DNA of 64,000 nt from CAWUEZ02 sp963921355 (lineage in GTDB: Bacteria; Pseudomonadota; Alphaproteobacteria; Thalassobaculales; Thalassobaculaceae). The notes beneath the pieces were generated by a model. It saw only the letters and a list, made by a program, of their open reading frames with translations. It was not told where the DNA came from and searched no databases. Each line of letters begins with the position of its first letter. Position 1 is the stretch's first letter. Position numbers and translations under genes: made by a program. This document shows, in pieces, positions 1-7,895 of the stretch. The stretch lies in the NCBI GenBank assembly GCA_963921355.3, contig OZ001190.1, forward strand, positions 1,054,001 to 1,118,000. Reading direction: 5' to 3'.

Positions 1-291
1 GGCTACGAGTACTCGAGCAACTTTTCCTCCGATTCGACCCGCTTCGACGACACGGTCATCTCCGGATTTAAGGAAGGCCGGACGACACGTGCGGACGTGA
101 TCCGGGCCCTGGGCGAGCCGGTCGGAGAAAGTACCTACCCGGTCGTCGATACGCCGGGTGACCGCGCCATCCGTTATGTCTTCGCCGTGACCCTGCCGAG
201 CCTGAAGAGGGTCAGCAAATCACTGACCGTCGAGTTCGGTCCCGACGACGTTGCCAAGAAGATCAGTTTCGCCGAGAGCAACCCGCGGTGA
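1..291 (+). CDS. BamE/SmpA-like lipoprotein domain protein (5' partial)
   Basis: The start is outside the window; 96 codons are visible, open from base 1 to a TGA. Visible residues 22-40 contain GFKEGRTTRADV followed by LGEP. This fits the pattern of the SmpA/OmlA (BamE-like) fold, a small domain common in outer-membrane lipoproteins. The signal peptide and lipobox that would settle membrane attachment lie upstream and cannot be seen. The rest is polar and typical of a periplasmic domain. The match is by motif only, so the exact role (BamE itself or one of the many BamE-like small lipoproteins) is open. About 150 bases without a gene separate it from the SDR gene. Confidence 0.6.
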   Translation, partial: GYEYSSNFSSDSTRFDDTVISGFKEGRTTRADVIRALGEPVGESTYPVVDTPGDRAIRYVFAVTLPSLKRVSKSLTVEFGPDDVAKKISFAESNPR

Positions 292-441
292 TTTGACGGG
301 GCGGCGCCGGTGTAGTCCGGACCTGGAGTGGTGGGCGTCCAGCCTTTCACTCCTGCCCAATTGGACGCTTCTCCCCGCGCTGTCTTCCGCCGACGCTCTC
401 GGACATCCTGCAGTCCCAAGAGTTCGGAGGATTTGGTTGCC

Positions 442-1200
442 ATGGACCTGCAACTGTCCGGCAAGACCGTGATGATCACCGGGGCGACCGCCGGCATCGG
501 TCGCGCCGCGGCCCGGCTGTTCGCGAAGGAGGACGTCACGCTGATCCTCAGCGGCCGCCGAGAAGACGCCCTGGCCGCGCTGGCCGACGAGATCGCCGGT
601 ACCGGGGTGCCGCGGCCGATGGTCGTCGCCGGCGATCTCGACAGCCAGGAGAGCTGCGACCGGGTCGCCGCCCGGGCCCTGGATATGGCGGACGGCACAA
701 TCGACGTGCTGTTCAACAATGCCGGTGCCTCCAGCCCGATGGAGGATCCGTGGGATGAGGCGCAGTGGGCGGCGGCCCACCAGCTCAATTTCGTGGCGGC
801 CCGCCTGATCACGGCCCGGATCGCGCCTGGTATGCAGACCCGGGGCTGGGGTCGCATCATCAACGTTACCGGCGCCATGGTTGCGCCGTCCCCGAATGCC
901 GCCGCCCCGGCGAAAGCGGCGCTTCAGTCCTGGTCGCGGGCGCTGGCGATCCAGCTGGCGCCGTCGGGTGTGACCGTCAACACGATCGCGCCCGGACGGA
1001 TCAGCACGGAGCAGATCAACAACAAGCTGCACCCGACCGCGGAAAGCCGGCAGGCCTATATCGACCGCTTCATTCCCGCCGGTTACTTCGGCGAACCCGA
1101 AGACCTGGCGGTCCTCGCGGTGTTCCTGGCATCACCGGTCGCGCGCTACATAAACGGGGCTGCGATCCCGGTGGATGGCGCGATGCTTCGAATAAGTTAG
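442..1200 (+). CDS. SDR-family protein lacking the catalytic Tyr
   Basis: A 252-residue Rossmann-fold protein of the short-chain dehydrogenase/reductase family. The cofactor motif TGATAGIG is at residues 13-20, NNAG at 92-95, and the typical tail (YINGAAIPVDGA) closes the protein. The active site is unusual: Lys158 is present, but the YxxxK tyrosine position (154) is Ala and the usual Ser region reads NVTG (141-144). It may therefore be a non-classical SDR, a cofactor-binding protein without reductase activity, or use other residues. The ATG at 442 follows GGAGG by 11 bases; an upstream in-frame start at 328 would add a sequence with no SDR features. Its stop overlaps the stop of the convergent cupin gene by four bases. 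Confidence 0.8.
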   Translation: MDLQLSGKTVMITGATAGIGRAAARLFAKEDVTLILSGRREDALAALADEIAGTGVPRPMVVAGDLDSQESCDRVAARALDMADGTIDVLFNNAGASSPMEDPWDEAQWAAAHQLNFVAARLITARIAPGMQTRGWGRIINVTGAMVAPSPNAAAPAKAALQSWSRALAIQLAPSGVTVNTIAPGRISTEQINNKLHPTAESRQAYIDRFIPAGYFGEPEDLAVLAVFLASPVARYINGAAIPVDGAMLRIS

Positions 1201-1577
1201 GCCGGCGCCAGCCGTTTCAGATCCGTAACGGTCAGGTCGCTGTCGGCATCGCCGGTGTTCAGGGTGGTTGCCGGTTCGACCATCAGCACCACCGGTTCCG
1301 GCGTCAGCGACCGCGGGCGGTGCTCGACCCCCTTCGGCACCACCAGGAAATCGCCGTCGCCGAGCTCGACGCTGCCGTCGCGGAAATCGATGGCGATCCG
1401 GCCGCGCAGCACCAGGAAGGCTTCGTCCTCATGCGTGTGGGCGTGCCAGTCGAAGGTCTCGCCGAACTTGGCGACCTTGACCTGGGACTCGTTGACGTCA
1501 CCGACCACATGCGGATCGAAGACCTTGGTGATCTGCCGATCGGCCGCCGCCACGATGTTGAGCTTGCTCGGGGGCAT
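1197..1577 (-). CDS. Cupin domain protein
   Basis: A 126-residue single-domain cupin (small beta-barrel). Motif 1 is at residues 40-59 with metal-ligand candidates His47, His49 and Glu52. Motif 2 is PKGVEH with His86. All expected metal ligands are present, so it may bind a divalent metal, but the substrate cannot be inferred. It is the last gene of the leftward set yraN - BON - SirB1 - gshB - cupin, 47 bases after gshB. That might hint at thiol or sulfur metabolism but proves nothing. It overlaps the convergent SDR gene by a few bases. Confidence 0.8.
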   Translation of the reverse strand: MPPSKLNIVAAADRQITKVFDPHVVGDVNESQVKVAKFGETFDWHAHTHEDEAFLVLRGRIAIDFRDGSVELGDGDFLVVPKGVEHRPRSLTPEPVVLMVEPATTLNTGDADSDLTVTDLKRLAPA

Positions 1578-1624
1578 CGCTGGGTCCTCCCTAAAGCCGG
1601 TCCATGCCTACAGCCGCGCCTCGC

Positions 1625-2563
1625 CTAAAGTCTGGCTTCAATCGCGTCCCACAGCATCGCCGGTACGTCGATGCCGTCGAAGCGGCTGAGTTCCTGGATG
1701 CCGGTCGGTGAGGTCACGTTGATCTCGGTGAGGTAATCGCCGATCACGTCGATGCCGACGAAGATCTGGCCGCGCTTCTTCAACTCCGGGCCGATGATCT
1801 CGCATATTTCGTGGTCGCGCTGGGTCATATCGCATTTCACCGCCCGGCCGCCGACATGCATGTTGGAGCGCGCCTCCCCCTCGGCCGGGATCCGGTTGAT
1901 GGCGCCGACCCCTTTGCCGTCAACCAGGATCACCCGCTTGTCGCCCTGGCGCACGGCGGGCAGGTACTGCTGCAGGATCACCGGCTCGCGGGAGAACTGG
2001 GTGAACATCTCCATCAGCGCGTTCAGATTCTCGTCGCCCGGCTTGATGTGGAACACGCCGGCCCCGCCGTTGCCGAACAGCGGCTTGACGATGATGTCCT
2101 TGTACTCGTCGCGAAACTGCCGGATCTCCTCGGCGTCGTGGGTGATCAGGGTCGGCGGCATCACCCCGTCGAAATGGGTCACGAACAGCTTCTCGGGCGC
2201 GTTGCGCACCTCGGCCGGGTCGTTCACCACCAGGGTCGCCGGGTGGATGTGCTCGAGCACGTGGGTGGCGGTGATGTAGGACATGTCGAAGGGCGGGTCC
2301 TGGCGCATCAGCACCACGTCGACATCGGCGAGGTCGAAGCTGTCGCGCTCCCCCAGGGTGAAGTGATCGCCCTTGACGGCGCGCAGATCGAGCGGGGCCG
2401 CCCGGGCGGTGACCCGACGGTCGCGGAAACTGAGGTGGCGCGGCAGGTAGTGGTAGAGCGTGTGGCCGCGCCGGCGGGCCTCCAGCCCCAGCGCGAAGGT
2501 GCTGTCGGCGGCGATGTCCACCGACTCGATCGGGTCCATCTGAATGGCGACTTCGAGACCCAT
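1625..2563 (-). CDS. gshB: Glutathione synthetase
   Basis: Joins gamma-glutamylcysteine and glycine with ATP to make glutathione in the cytoplasm. The 312-residue protein matches E. coli GshB along its length: MDPIESVDIAADST at the start, LMRQDPPFD in the N-terminal domain, the ATP-grasp glycine-rich loop KPLFGNGGAG, and the C-terminal EINVTSPTGI segment with DAIEARL at the end. The ATG at 2563 has a strong GGAGGAAAG ribosome site upstream on the minus strand. A longer frame reaching 2713 overlaps the preceding gene and adds low-complexity residues. It belongs to a leftward set with yraN, a BON lipoprotein and a SirB1-like protein, a common alphaproteobacterial neighbourhood. Confidence 0.96.
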   Translation of the reverse strand: MGLEVAIQMDPIESVDIAADSTFALGLEARRRGHTLYHYLPRHLSFRDRRVTARAAPLDLRAVKGDHFTLGERDSFDLADVDVVLMRQDPPFDMSYITATHVLEHIHPATLVVNDPAEVRNAPEKLFVTHFDGVMPPTLITHDAEEIRQFRDEYKDIIVKPLFGNGGAGVFHIKPGDENLNALMEMFTQFSREPVILQQYLPAVRQGDKRVILVDGKGVGAINRIPAEGEARSNMHVGGRAVKCDMTQRDHEICEIIGPELKKRGQIFVGIDVIGDYLTEINVTSPTGIQELSRFDGIDVPAMLWDAIEARL

Positions 2564-2616
2564 CTGTTCTTTCCTCCGCGATGCCACGACGCGGCGACCA
2601 TCGGTCGCCGGCCCGC

Positions 2617-3429
2617 TCAGTTCAAGCGGCTTTCCACCCTGCTCAGAAGATTCTCGATCTCGCGGCGTTCGCGCGGATCGCCGTGCGGGCCCGCGAGGAA
2701 TCCCCGCAGGCACGCGACCGCTCCCTTGTAGGCGCCGGCCTGGGCCAGGGTCGCCGCCTCGTCGGCCGCCAGACCGGCTTTGTCCGGCGCCAGCAACCGC
2801 ATCCGGCCCAGCACCGCCAGCGCGCCCTCGACGTCACCGGCCTGGCTCAGGCGCAGGCGGATGTTGTTCTCCAGGCGCAGCAGCATGTCGCGGTCCGACA
2901 CCGCCCAGTCCCGGTCCGCCCGCAGCGCGTCCTCGGCGCCGAAATTCTGCAGCAGCCGGCGGATGTCCTGGGCTTCGAGGCGGCGGCCGCCATGGAACGG
3001 ATCCAGGATGGCCGCACCCCCCGGCCCGTCGACCCGGACCAGGAAATGGGCCGGGTAGCCGAGTCCGGTCGCCCGCCAGCCGGCGGCACGGGCGGTGTGG
3101 CAGTACAGGATGGCGAGCGCCACCGGCAGACCGCGCCGGCGCTCGATCACCGCCGCCAGGTCGGCATTGGCCAGGTCCTCGTAGTCCTCCCGGTTGCCGT
3201 CATAGCCGAATGCGCGGTGCAGGACGGCTTCCAGGACCTCAGACGGGGATGCTGCCGGCTCCGCGCGGACCCGCTGTTCGAGCTCGGCGAGATGGGCCAG
3301 CGCGTCGGCGACCGGGCGCTCCGGGTTAGCCAGAACCGAGAGGGCCAGGGCGGTCTGGGCGATGTCGAGGATGCCGTCGCCGGCCTCGGCCGCTGTCGCC
3401 AAGGCCGCTTGGGCATCCTGCGGGCTCAA
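2617..3429 (-). CDS. SirB1-like transglutaminase-fold/TPR protein
   Basis: A 270-residue protein of the SirB1 / transglutaminase-like family followed by a TPR-like helical region. Residues around 95-150 carry ERRRGLPVALAILY and GYPAHFLVR, the conserved core of the family, where the family Cys is replaced by non-Cys residues, so catalysis is doubtful. The C-terminal third (from about 175) is helical and rich in Leu and Ala, as in TPR repeats. The start is a TTG whose bases overlap the TGA of the upstream BON lipoprotein gene, pointing to translational coupling. The family's biochemical role is not established; the E. coli homologue lies in a conserved operon but is poorly characterised. Confidence 0.85.
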   Translation of the reverse strand: MSPQDAQAALATAAEAGDGILDIAQTALALSVLANPERPVADALAHLAELEQRVRAEPAASPSEVLEAVLHRAFGYDGNREDYEDLANADLAAVIERRRGLPVALAILYCHTARAAGWRATGLGYPAHFLVRVDGPGGAAILDPFHGGRRLEAQDIRRLLQNFGAEDALRADRDWAVSDRDMLLRLENNIRLRLSQAGDVEGALAVLGRMRLLAPDKAGLAADEAATLAQAGAYKGAVACLRGFLAGPHGDPRERREIENLLSRVESRLN

Positions 3430-4022
3430 GACCCGATCCGCACGTAGTCCACGACGCCGCGGACGTACTGGATGTCGCGGGCATGGGCCAGAACCCGGCT
3501 GAGCTCGTCCGGCGAGCGGGCGACGCCCATGACGTAGATGGTCTGATTGACCACATCGAAGGCATAGTTGATCGAGGCGACATGCTCGTCGAGCAGCACG
3601 GCTGAGCGGATCTGGGCGGCGATCCAGGTATCGCGGCCGAGATCGGTCAGCGATGAGTTGTCATCGATCGCCAGCTCATTGATCACCTCCTGCACGCCCT
3701 CGACCCCCCAGGCAAGACGCGTCGCCTGGACCCGGGTTTCGGGGTTCGGGACACGGCCAGTCAGCAGCACCCGCCCTTCCTCGACGGTGAACGAGACCGC
3801 GGTGTACAGGTCGACATCGGTATTGAGGAACACGCTGTTCAGGTCGATCCGGATATGGGCGTCATCGACCGACTGGCGGAACCCTTTCTCCTTCTGCGCG
3901 GCCGTCGCCGCGCTGGCGCCGGCACCGATGGCCACACCGGCGGGGGTGCACCCGGCGGCGGCGAGTCCGAGAACGGCCAGGCCGGCCAGCAACAGGGGCA
4001 TGCGCATGCGTCGAAGGGCCAT
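3426..4022 (-). CDS. BON-domain lipoprotein
   Basis: A 198-residue predicted periplasmic lipoprotein. The N-terminus has basic residues, a hydrophobic stretch and a lipobox ending in LAAAGC with Cys25. Two BON domains follow (about 60-125 and 130-195), seen in the repeats VEEGRVLLTGRV and VVNQTIYVMGVA, each followed by a V-x-x-V-x-N/D pattern. BON domains are thought to bind phospholipid surfaces and help envelope stability (OsmY/DolP type). The start could be GTG at 4025 or the adjacent ATG at 4022; the ATG sits nine bases after GGAG and is preferred. The stop overlaps the TTG start of the SirB1-like gene. Confidence 0.88.
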   Translation of the reverse strand: MALRRMRMPLLLAGLAVLGLAAAGCTPAGVAIGAGASAATAAQKEKGFRQSVDDAHIRIDLNSVFLNTDVDLYTAVSFTVEEGRVLLTGRVPNPETRVQATRLAWGVEGVQEVINELAIDDNSSLTDLGRDTWIAAQIRSAVLLDEHVASINYAFDVVNQTIYVMGVARSPDELSRVLAHARDIQYVRGVVDYVRIGS

Positions 4023-4080
4023 CACGGAGGTCTCCGGTCGGTCAGCAGGTCCCTCTAATTAGGGGATTCGCGGCGAATCG

Positions 4081-4533
4081 TCATCGCCCGAGGTGACGAT
4101 TGCCATCCAGGCCGGCCTGGTGCACATCCGCCAAGTGCCAGGGCAGGCGCCAGGGCCGGATGGCGATCAGATCGAGGCGGCGGCCGAGGCCGGTCAACTC
4201 CGGGTCCCGCGTGGCGATCAGGTCCAACGCCTGGGCGATTCGCTGGCGCTGCCGGACCGAGAGGGCGTCGAGCTCGGCCTGCCGGCTGGCCCGGGCCTTG
4301 ACCTCGACCGCGACCAGAACCTCGCCGCGGCGCGCCAGGAGGTCGATTTCGCCGACGGGCGTGCGCAGCCGATGGGCGAGGATTCGATAGCCCATCAGCC
4401 GCAGCCACAGTCCGGCCCAGAATTCCGCCCGTACGCCCCAGCGTTCGGCAAGCCGGCGCTCCACCCTGGAGGCCTCAGGTTTGCCATCTTGGCCGCGTTT
4501 ACTTGCGGCCTTGGGTCGACTAGCGTCGCGCAC
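4081..4533 (-). CDS. yraN: YraN/UPF0102-family nuclease-fold protein
   Basis: A 150-residue member of the UPF0102 family, which has a restriction-endonuclease-like fold. The core has GYRILAHRLRTPVGEIDLL followed by VLVAVEVKAR, giving the E-x-D...E-x-K pattern of the nuclease fold. The family's function is not settled. In many alphaproteobacteria the gene lies directly after rsmI and before gshB; here rsmI is absent and a LpoA-like gene is divergent only 39 bases away. The start is a GTG at 4533, giving an N-terminus about 20 residues longer than the conserved core needs, so it may start further in. Confidence 0.85.
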   Translation of the reverse strand: MRDASRPKAASKRGQDGKPEASRVERRLAERWGVRAEFWAGLWLRLMGYRILAHRLRTPVGEIDLLARRGEVLVAVEVKARASRQAELDALSVRQRQRIAQALDLIATRDPELTGLGRRLDLIAIRPWRLPWHLADVHQAGLDGNRHLGR

Positions 4534-4572
4534 AGCGGCCCGTTCCCGCCTGTCCAGAAGAGGGTCAACACG

Positions 4573-6009
4573 ATGTCCAATCCACCGCCGCGTCGAAGGA
4601 CCCGCGACGCAAGGCTCCTTATGGGTGGCCCAGAACTGGTTCGCACCGGGCCGGTTGGGACGGCACCGGTTCGCGCCGTCTTCGGCATTGCGGTCCTGCT
4701 GGTGCTGGCGGCCTGCCAGACCCCGCAGTTTCCCAGCGCGCCGAGTCCGCAGGTGCAGGCGGCACCCAGCCAGCCCGATGCGCGCACGCCCCCGCCGGCC
4801 ACCCTGGACGTGCGGCCGCCGCCGGCCCCGATCGAACCGGAACCGGTGGTGATTCCGGCACCCTCCGGCCCGACCAAGGTCGCGGTCCTGGTGCCCCTGA
4901 CCGGGCCGGCGGCACCCGCCGCCGACGGCCGGGCCCTGCGCAACGCGGCCGAGCTCGCCCTGTTCGACTTCGCCTCCGACGATTTCGCCCTGGCGTTCTA
5001 CGACACCCAGGCCGTCGCCCCGACCGCCGCCCGGGTCGCTGAACAGGCGATCGACGAGGGCGCGACGCTGATCGTCGGGCCGCTCTTCGCCGCCTCGGCC
5101 AAGGCGGTGGCGCCGGTCGCCCGGGCCTCGGGCGTTCCGGTGCTGACTTTCTCCAACGACCGTTCGGCGGCGGGATCGGGTGTCTGGGTCCTCGGCCTGC
5201 TGCCCGACCAGCAGGTCCGCCGGGTGGTGGGTTTCGCGGCCGCCAAGGGCTATTACCGGATCGGGGTGATCGCCCCGACCAATGCCTACGGTGCCACCGC
5301 CACGGCGGCGGCCCGCGACGCGGCAGCGGCGGCCGGGGCGACGACCACCCGCCTGCAGGCCTACGGGGTCGGCGATCCCAACCTGCGCGACCTGGTCCGC
5401 GCCTTCGCCAATTACGACATCCGCAAGGCCCTGCTCGACCGCCAGCGCGAGGAACTTCGGGCCTCCGAGGGCGAGATCGCGATACGCGCCCTGGCTCGGC
5501 TCGAAGGTCAGGAGACCACCGGTCCATACCCCTATGACGCCGTTCTGGTGCCTGAAGGCGGGGCTGCCGTGCTGAACCTGGCGTCGCTGATGGCCTACTA
5601 CGACATCGATCCGCGCGAGGTGAAGTACCTCGGAACCGCGCTTTGGGCCGATCCGCGCCTGGGGCGGGAGCCGACTCTGGTCGACGGCTGGTTCGCCGCC
5701 CCTTCGCCGGTCGGCCGGGCCCGCTTCGTGCAGCGGTACCAGTCGGTCTACGGCGAAACCCCCCGGGGTCTGGCGTCGCTGGCCTATGACGCGATCGGTG
5801 TGGCGGCGGTGCTGTCCCGCGCCCAGGACCAGGGCGGGTTCGGGGTCGAGCAGCTGACCCAGCCCTCGGGCTTTGCCGGGGCGGACGGGTTGTTCCGGCT
5901 GCTGCCGGACGGCACCAACCAGCGCGGACTGGCGATCCTGCGCCTGACCGAAGACGGGTTCGAGGTGGTGGATCCGGCCCCGCAGAGCTTCGCCGGCCCC
6001 ATCAACTAG
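4573..6009 (+). CDS. LpoA-like penicillin-binding protein activator lipoprotein
   Basis: A 478-residue predicted lipoprotein. The lipobox is LAAC with Cys48, followed by a Pro/Ala-rich linker (50-95) and a periplasmic-binding-protein type I fold (about 97-470). That fold is seen from VAVLVPLTGPAA, the IVGPLF and VPVLTFSND strands, and a conserved tail with SLAYDAIGV. This is the LpoA-like/ABC substrate-binding architecture seen in proteins that stimulate peptidoglycan synthases; branched-chain amino-acid binding proteins share the fold but not the lipobox-linker layout. ATG 4573 is chosen because upstream sequence belongs to the opposing yraN; a later ATG at 4621 is also possible and still leaves the lipobox intact. 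Confidence 0.85.
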   Translation: MSNPPPRRRTRDARLLMGGPELVRTGPVGTAPVRAVFGIAVLLVLAACQTPQFPSAPSPQVQAAPSQPDARTPPPATLDVRPPPAPIEPEPVVIPAPSGPTKVAVLVPLTGPAAPAADGRALRNAAELALFDFASDDFALAFYDTQAVAPTAARVAEQAIDEGATLIVGPLFAASAKAVAPVARASGVPVLTFSNDRSAAGSGVWVLGLLPDQQVRRVVGFAAAKGYYRIGVIAPTNAYGATATAAARDAAAAAGATTTRLQAYGVGDPNLRDLVRAFANYDIRKALLDRQREELRASEGEIAIRALARLEGQETTGPYPYDAVLVPEGGAAVLNLASLMAYYDIDPREVKYLGTALWADPRLGREPTLVDGWFAAPSPVGRARFVQRYQSVYGETPRGLASLAYDAIGVAAVLSRAQDQGGFGVEQLTQPSGFAGADGLFRLLPDGTNQRGLAILRLTEDGFEVVDPAPQSFAGPIN

Positions 6010-6035
6010 GCGATCGGGAACCAGGCGATCGGGCG

Positions 6036-7280
6036 TCAGCCGGTCTCAGGGGTGAACCGGTCCGGAGCGCTCCGCAGCAACCGCGCGGTGACCGCGTCCA
6101 GACGCGCACGGCCGTCCGGCGTCGCCCTGATCCCGTCGGCGTCGACCGTCAGGAAACCGCCGGCGACCAGCGGGTCGAGGTCCTCGGGCTGGAACAGCGC
6201 CGTCGGCGGTATGCCGAACAGCTGATGGCTGCGCCGGGCCCGCAGCCCCTCGGTGGTACGCAGCCCCATCAGCGCCGCTTCGATGCGCATTTCCGCCGGT
6301 GGCAGGGCGTCGTCATCGACCAGGGCGTGGCCGGCGCGCGCCACCCGGTCCAGCCAGATGCTCGGCGCGCGATGGGTCCGGGTTGCCCATTTCGTCGCAC
6401 CCGGCGCGCCGGTCGACACCCGGCCATGGGCCCCGGGCCCGATGCCGATATAGTCGCCGTACTGCCAGTACAGCAGGTTGTGGGCGCAGGCCCGTCCCGG
6501 CCTGGCGTGGTTCGAGACCTCGTAGGCCGGCATCCCGGACGCCTCCAGCACCTGCTGGGTCGTATCGTACAGCGCGCCGGCGAGGTCCTCACCGGGCACC
6601 CTGAACTCGCCGCGGGCGTGGCGGGCGTAGAACGGGGTCGTCGGCTCGATGGTCAGCTGGTAGAGCGAAATGTGGTCGATTCCCTGGGCCAGCGCCCGGT
6701 TGAGCTCTTCCGTCCAGGCCTCGGGGGTCTGCTCCGGCCGGGCGTAGATCAGGTCAAACGATACGTTATCAAAACATTTCTGCGCGACCGCGACCGCTGC
6801 GAGCGCCTCGTCGGCGGTGTGCTCGCGCCCGAGAAACCGTAGGTCGGCATCGTTGAGGGATTGCACGCCGAGCGAAACCCTGTTGATTCTTGCGCCTGCG
6901 AAGCCGCGGAGGCGGTCGGCTTCGACGGAGGTTGGGTTGGCTTCCAGGCTGATCTCTATATTATTAACGAAAGTTAATAATTGTTGGGCCCGGTCGATGA
7001 TCGCCGCCACCGTGGCGGGTTCCATCAGCGACGGGGTGCCGCCGCCGAAGAAGATGCTGGAGAGCGGACGCTTGCCGGTTCGCGCCACCATGGTCTCGAG
7101 TTCGCGCAGCAGCATGTCCCGCCAATGGTCATGGTCGACATGGCCGCTGACATGGCTGTTGAAGTCGCAATACGGGCACTTTGCCTTGCAAAAAGGCCAA
7201 TGAACGTAGAGGCCTAGAGGCTCTTGGCCGGTCTCTGGGCCGGATTCCGGGCCGGTTCCCGGTTCAGTCGGCCGGTTCAC
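6036..7280 (-). CDS. hemW: Radical SAM heme chaperone HemW
   Basis: A 414-residue coproporphyrinogen oxidase-like radical SAM protein of the HemW type. The radical SAM cysteines form CKAKCPYC (C31, C35, C38), followed by GGGTPS, and the C-terminal HemN-like region is present. HemW transfers heme to apo-proteins rather than oxidising coproporphyrinogen. The start is taken as GTG 7280, 17 bases inside the end of rdgB, placing the radical SAM domain about 24 residues in; upstream in-frame sequence is rdgB overlap. It is the third gene of rph-rdgB-hemW. Codons around 6940-6990 are much richer in A/T than the rest of the gene and include a perfect hairpin. Confidence 0.92.
   Translation of the reverse strand: MNRPTEPGTGPESGPETGQEPLGLYVHWPFCKAKCPYCDFNSHVSGHVDHDHWRDMLLRELETMVARTGKRPLSSIFFGGGTPSLMEPATVAAIIDRAQQLLTFVNNIEISLEANPTSVEADRLRGFAGARINRVSLGVQSLNDADLRFLGREHTADEALAAVAVAQKCFDNVSFDLIYARPEQTPEAWTEELNRALAQGIDHISLYQLTIEPTTPFYARHARGEFRVPGEDLAGALYDTTQQVLEASGMPAYEVSNHARPGRACAHNLLYWQYGDYIGIGPGAHGRVSTGAPGATKWATRTHRAPSIWLDRVARAGHALVDDDALPPAEMRIEAALMGLRTTEGLRARRSHQLFGIPPTALFQPEDLDPLVAGGFLTVDADGIRATPDGRARLDAVTARLLRSAPDRFTPETG
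6960..6981. repeat. AT-rich perfect inverted repeat inside hemW
   Basis: A 9-base perfect inverted repeat (ATTATTAAC, GAAA, GTTAATAAT) lies within the hemW reading frame, where it encodes part of a Leu-Leu-Thr-Phe-Val-Asn-Asn stretch. It stands out because nearly all neighbouring codons end in G or C. On the coding strand the loop is TTTC. Its role, if any, is unknown. It resembles a TTAA-n6-TTAA arrangement but has six, not seven, spacer bases, so it is not a standard CtrA box. Confidence 0.6.
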
Positions 7281-7878
7281 GGAAGCACCGGGCGACCAGT
7301 TGGCGGAACGCCTCGGCCCGATGACTGACCGTGTGTTTCCAGTCACTGTCGACCTCGCTGAAGGTGCGGGTCTCGCCGTCGGGGATGAACATGGGATCAT
7401 AGCCGAAACCCTTGGTTCCCCGGGGCGGCCAGCAAGTTGTTCCGTATACGAAACCTTCTGTGCTCTCCACCGTGCCGTCCGGCCAGGCAAGGGTCAGGGC
7501 GCAGGTGAACCAGGCGCGGGAATCGTTGGAATCCCGTGCCTGAACCTCGCGATTCACCCGCTCCATGGCTACCGAGAAGTCCTTTCCGGGGCCGGCCCAG
7601 CGGGCCGAATAGATCCCGGGGTCGCCATCCAGGGCGGCCACGCAGAAGCCTGAATCGTCAGCCAGCGCCGGTTTGCCGGAGGCGCGGGCGGCGGCCAGAG
7701 CCTTTAGTTCCGCATTCGCAATAAATGTCGTGCCGGTCTCTTCCGGCTCGTCCAGGTCGAGCTCGGCGGCGGATAGGATTTCCAGCCGGAACGGCGCCAG
7801 CAGTTCGCGGATTTCGCGCACCTTGCCTTCATTGTGGGACGCGATGACCAGAGTCCCTTCGCTCAGGATGCGTGCCAT
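7264..7878 (-). CDS. rdgB: dITP/XTP pyrophosphatase
   Basis: A 204-residue non-canonical purine NTP pyrophosphatase that hydrolyses dITP, XTP and ITP to monophosphates and keeps deaminated purines out of nucleic acids. Family motifs are present in order: SHNEGKVREI near the N-terminus, ADDSGFCV, the GFGYDPMF segment and HTVSHRAEA near the end. The ATG at 7878 gives the normal length. It follows rph by 17 bases and its 3' end overlaps the proposed hemW start. The rph-rdgB-hemW order is common in alphaproteobacteria. Confidence 0.96.
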   Translation of the reverse strand: MARILSEGTLVIASHNEGKVREIRELLAPFRLEILSAAELDLDEPEETGTTFIANAELKALAAARASGKPALADDSGFCVAALDGDPGIYSARWAGPGKDFSVAMERVNREVQARDSNDSRAWFTCALTLAWPDGTVESTEGFVYGTTCWPPRGTKGFGYDPMFIPDGETRTFSEVDSDWKHTVSHRAEAFRQLVARCFREPAD

Positions 7879-7895
7879 CGACCCGGTCGACTCCG

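Noticed and set aside
6009..6036. Two copies of AGGCGATCGGG between the LpoA-like gene and hemW
   Set aside because: A short direct repeat of common GC words; no hairpin or terminator structure results.
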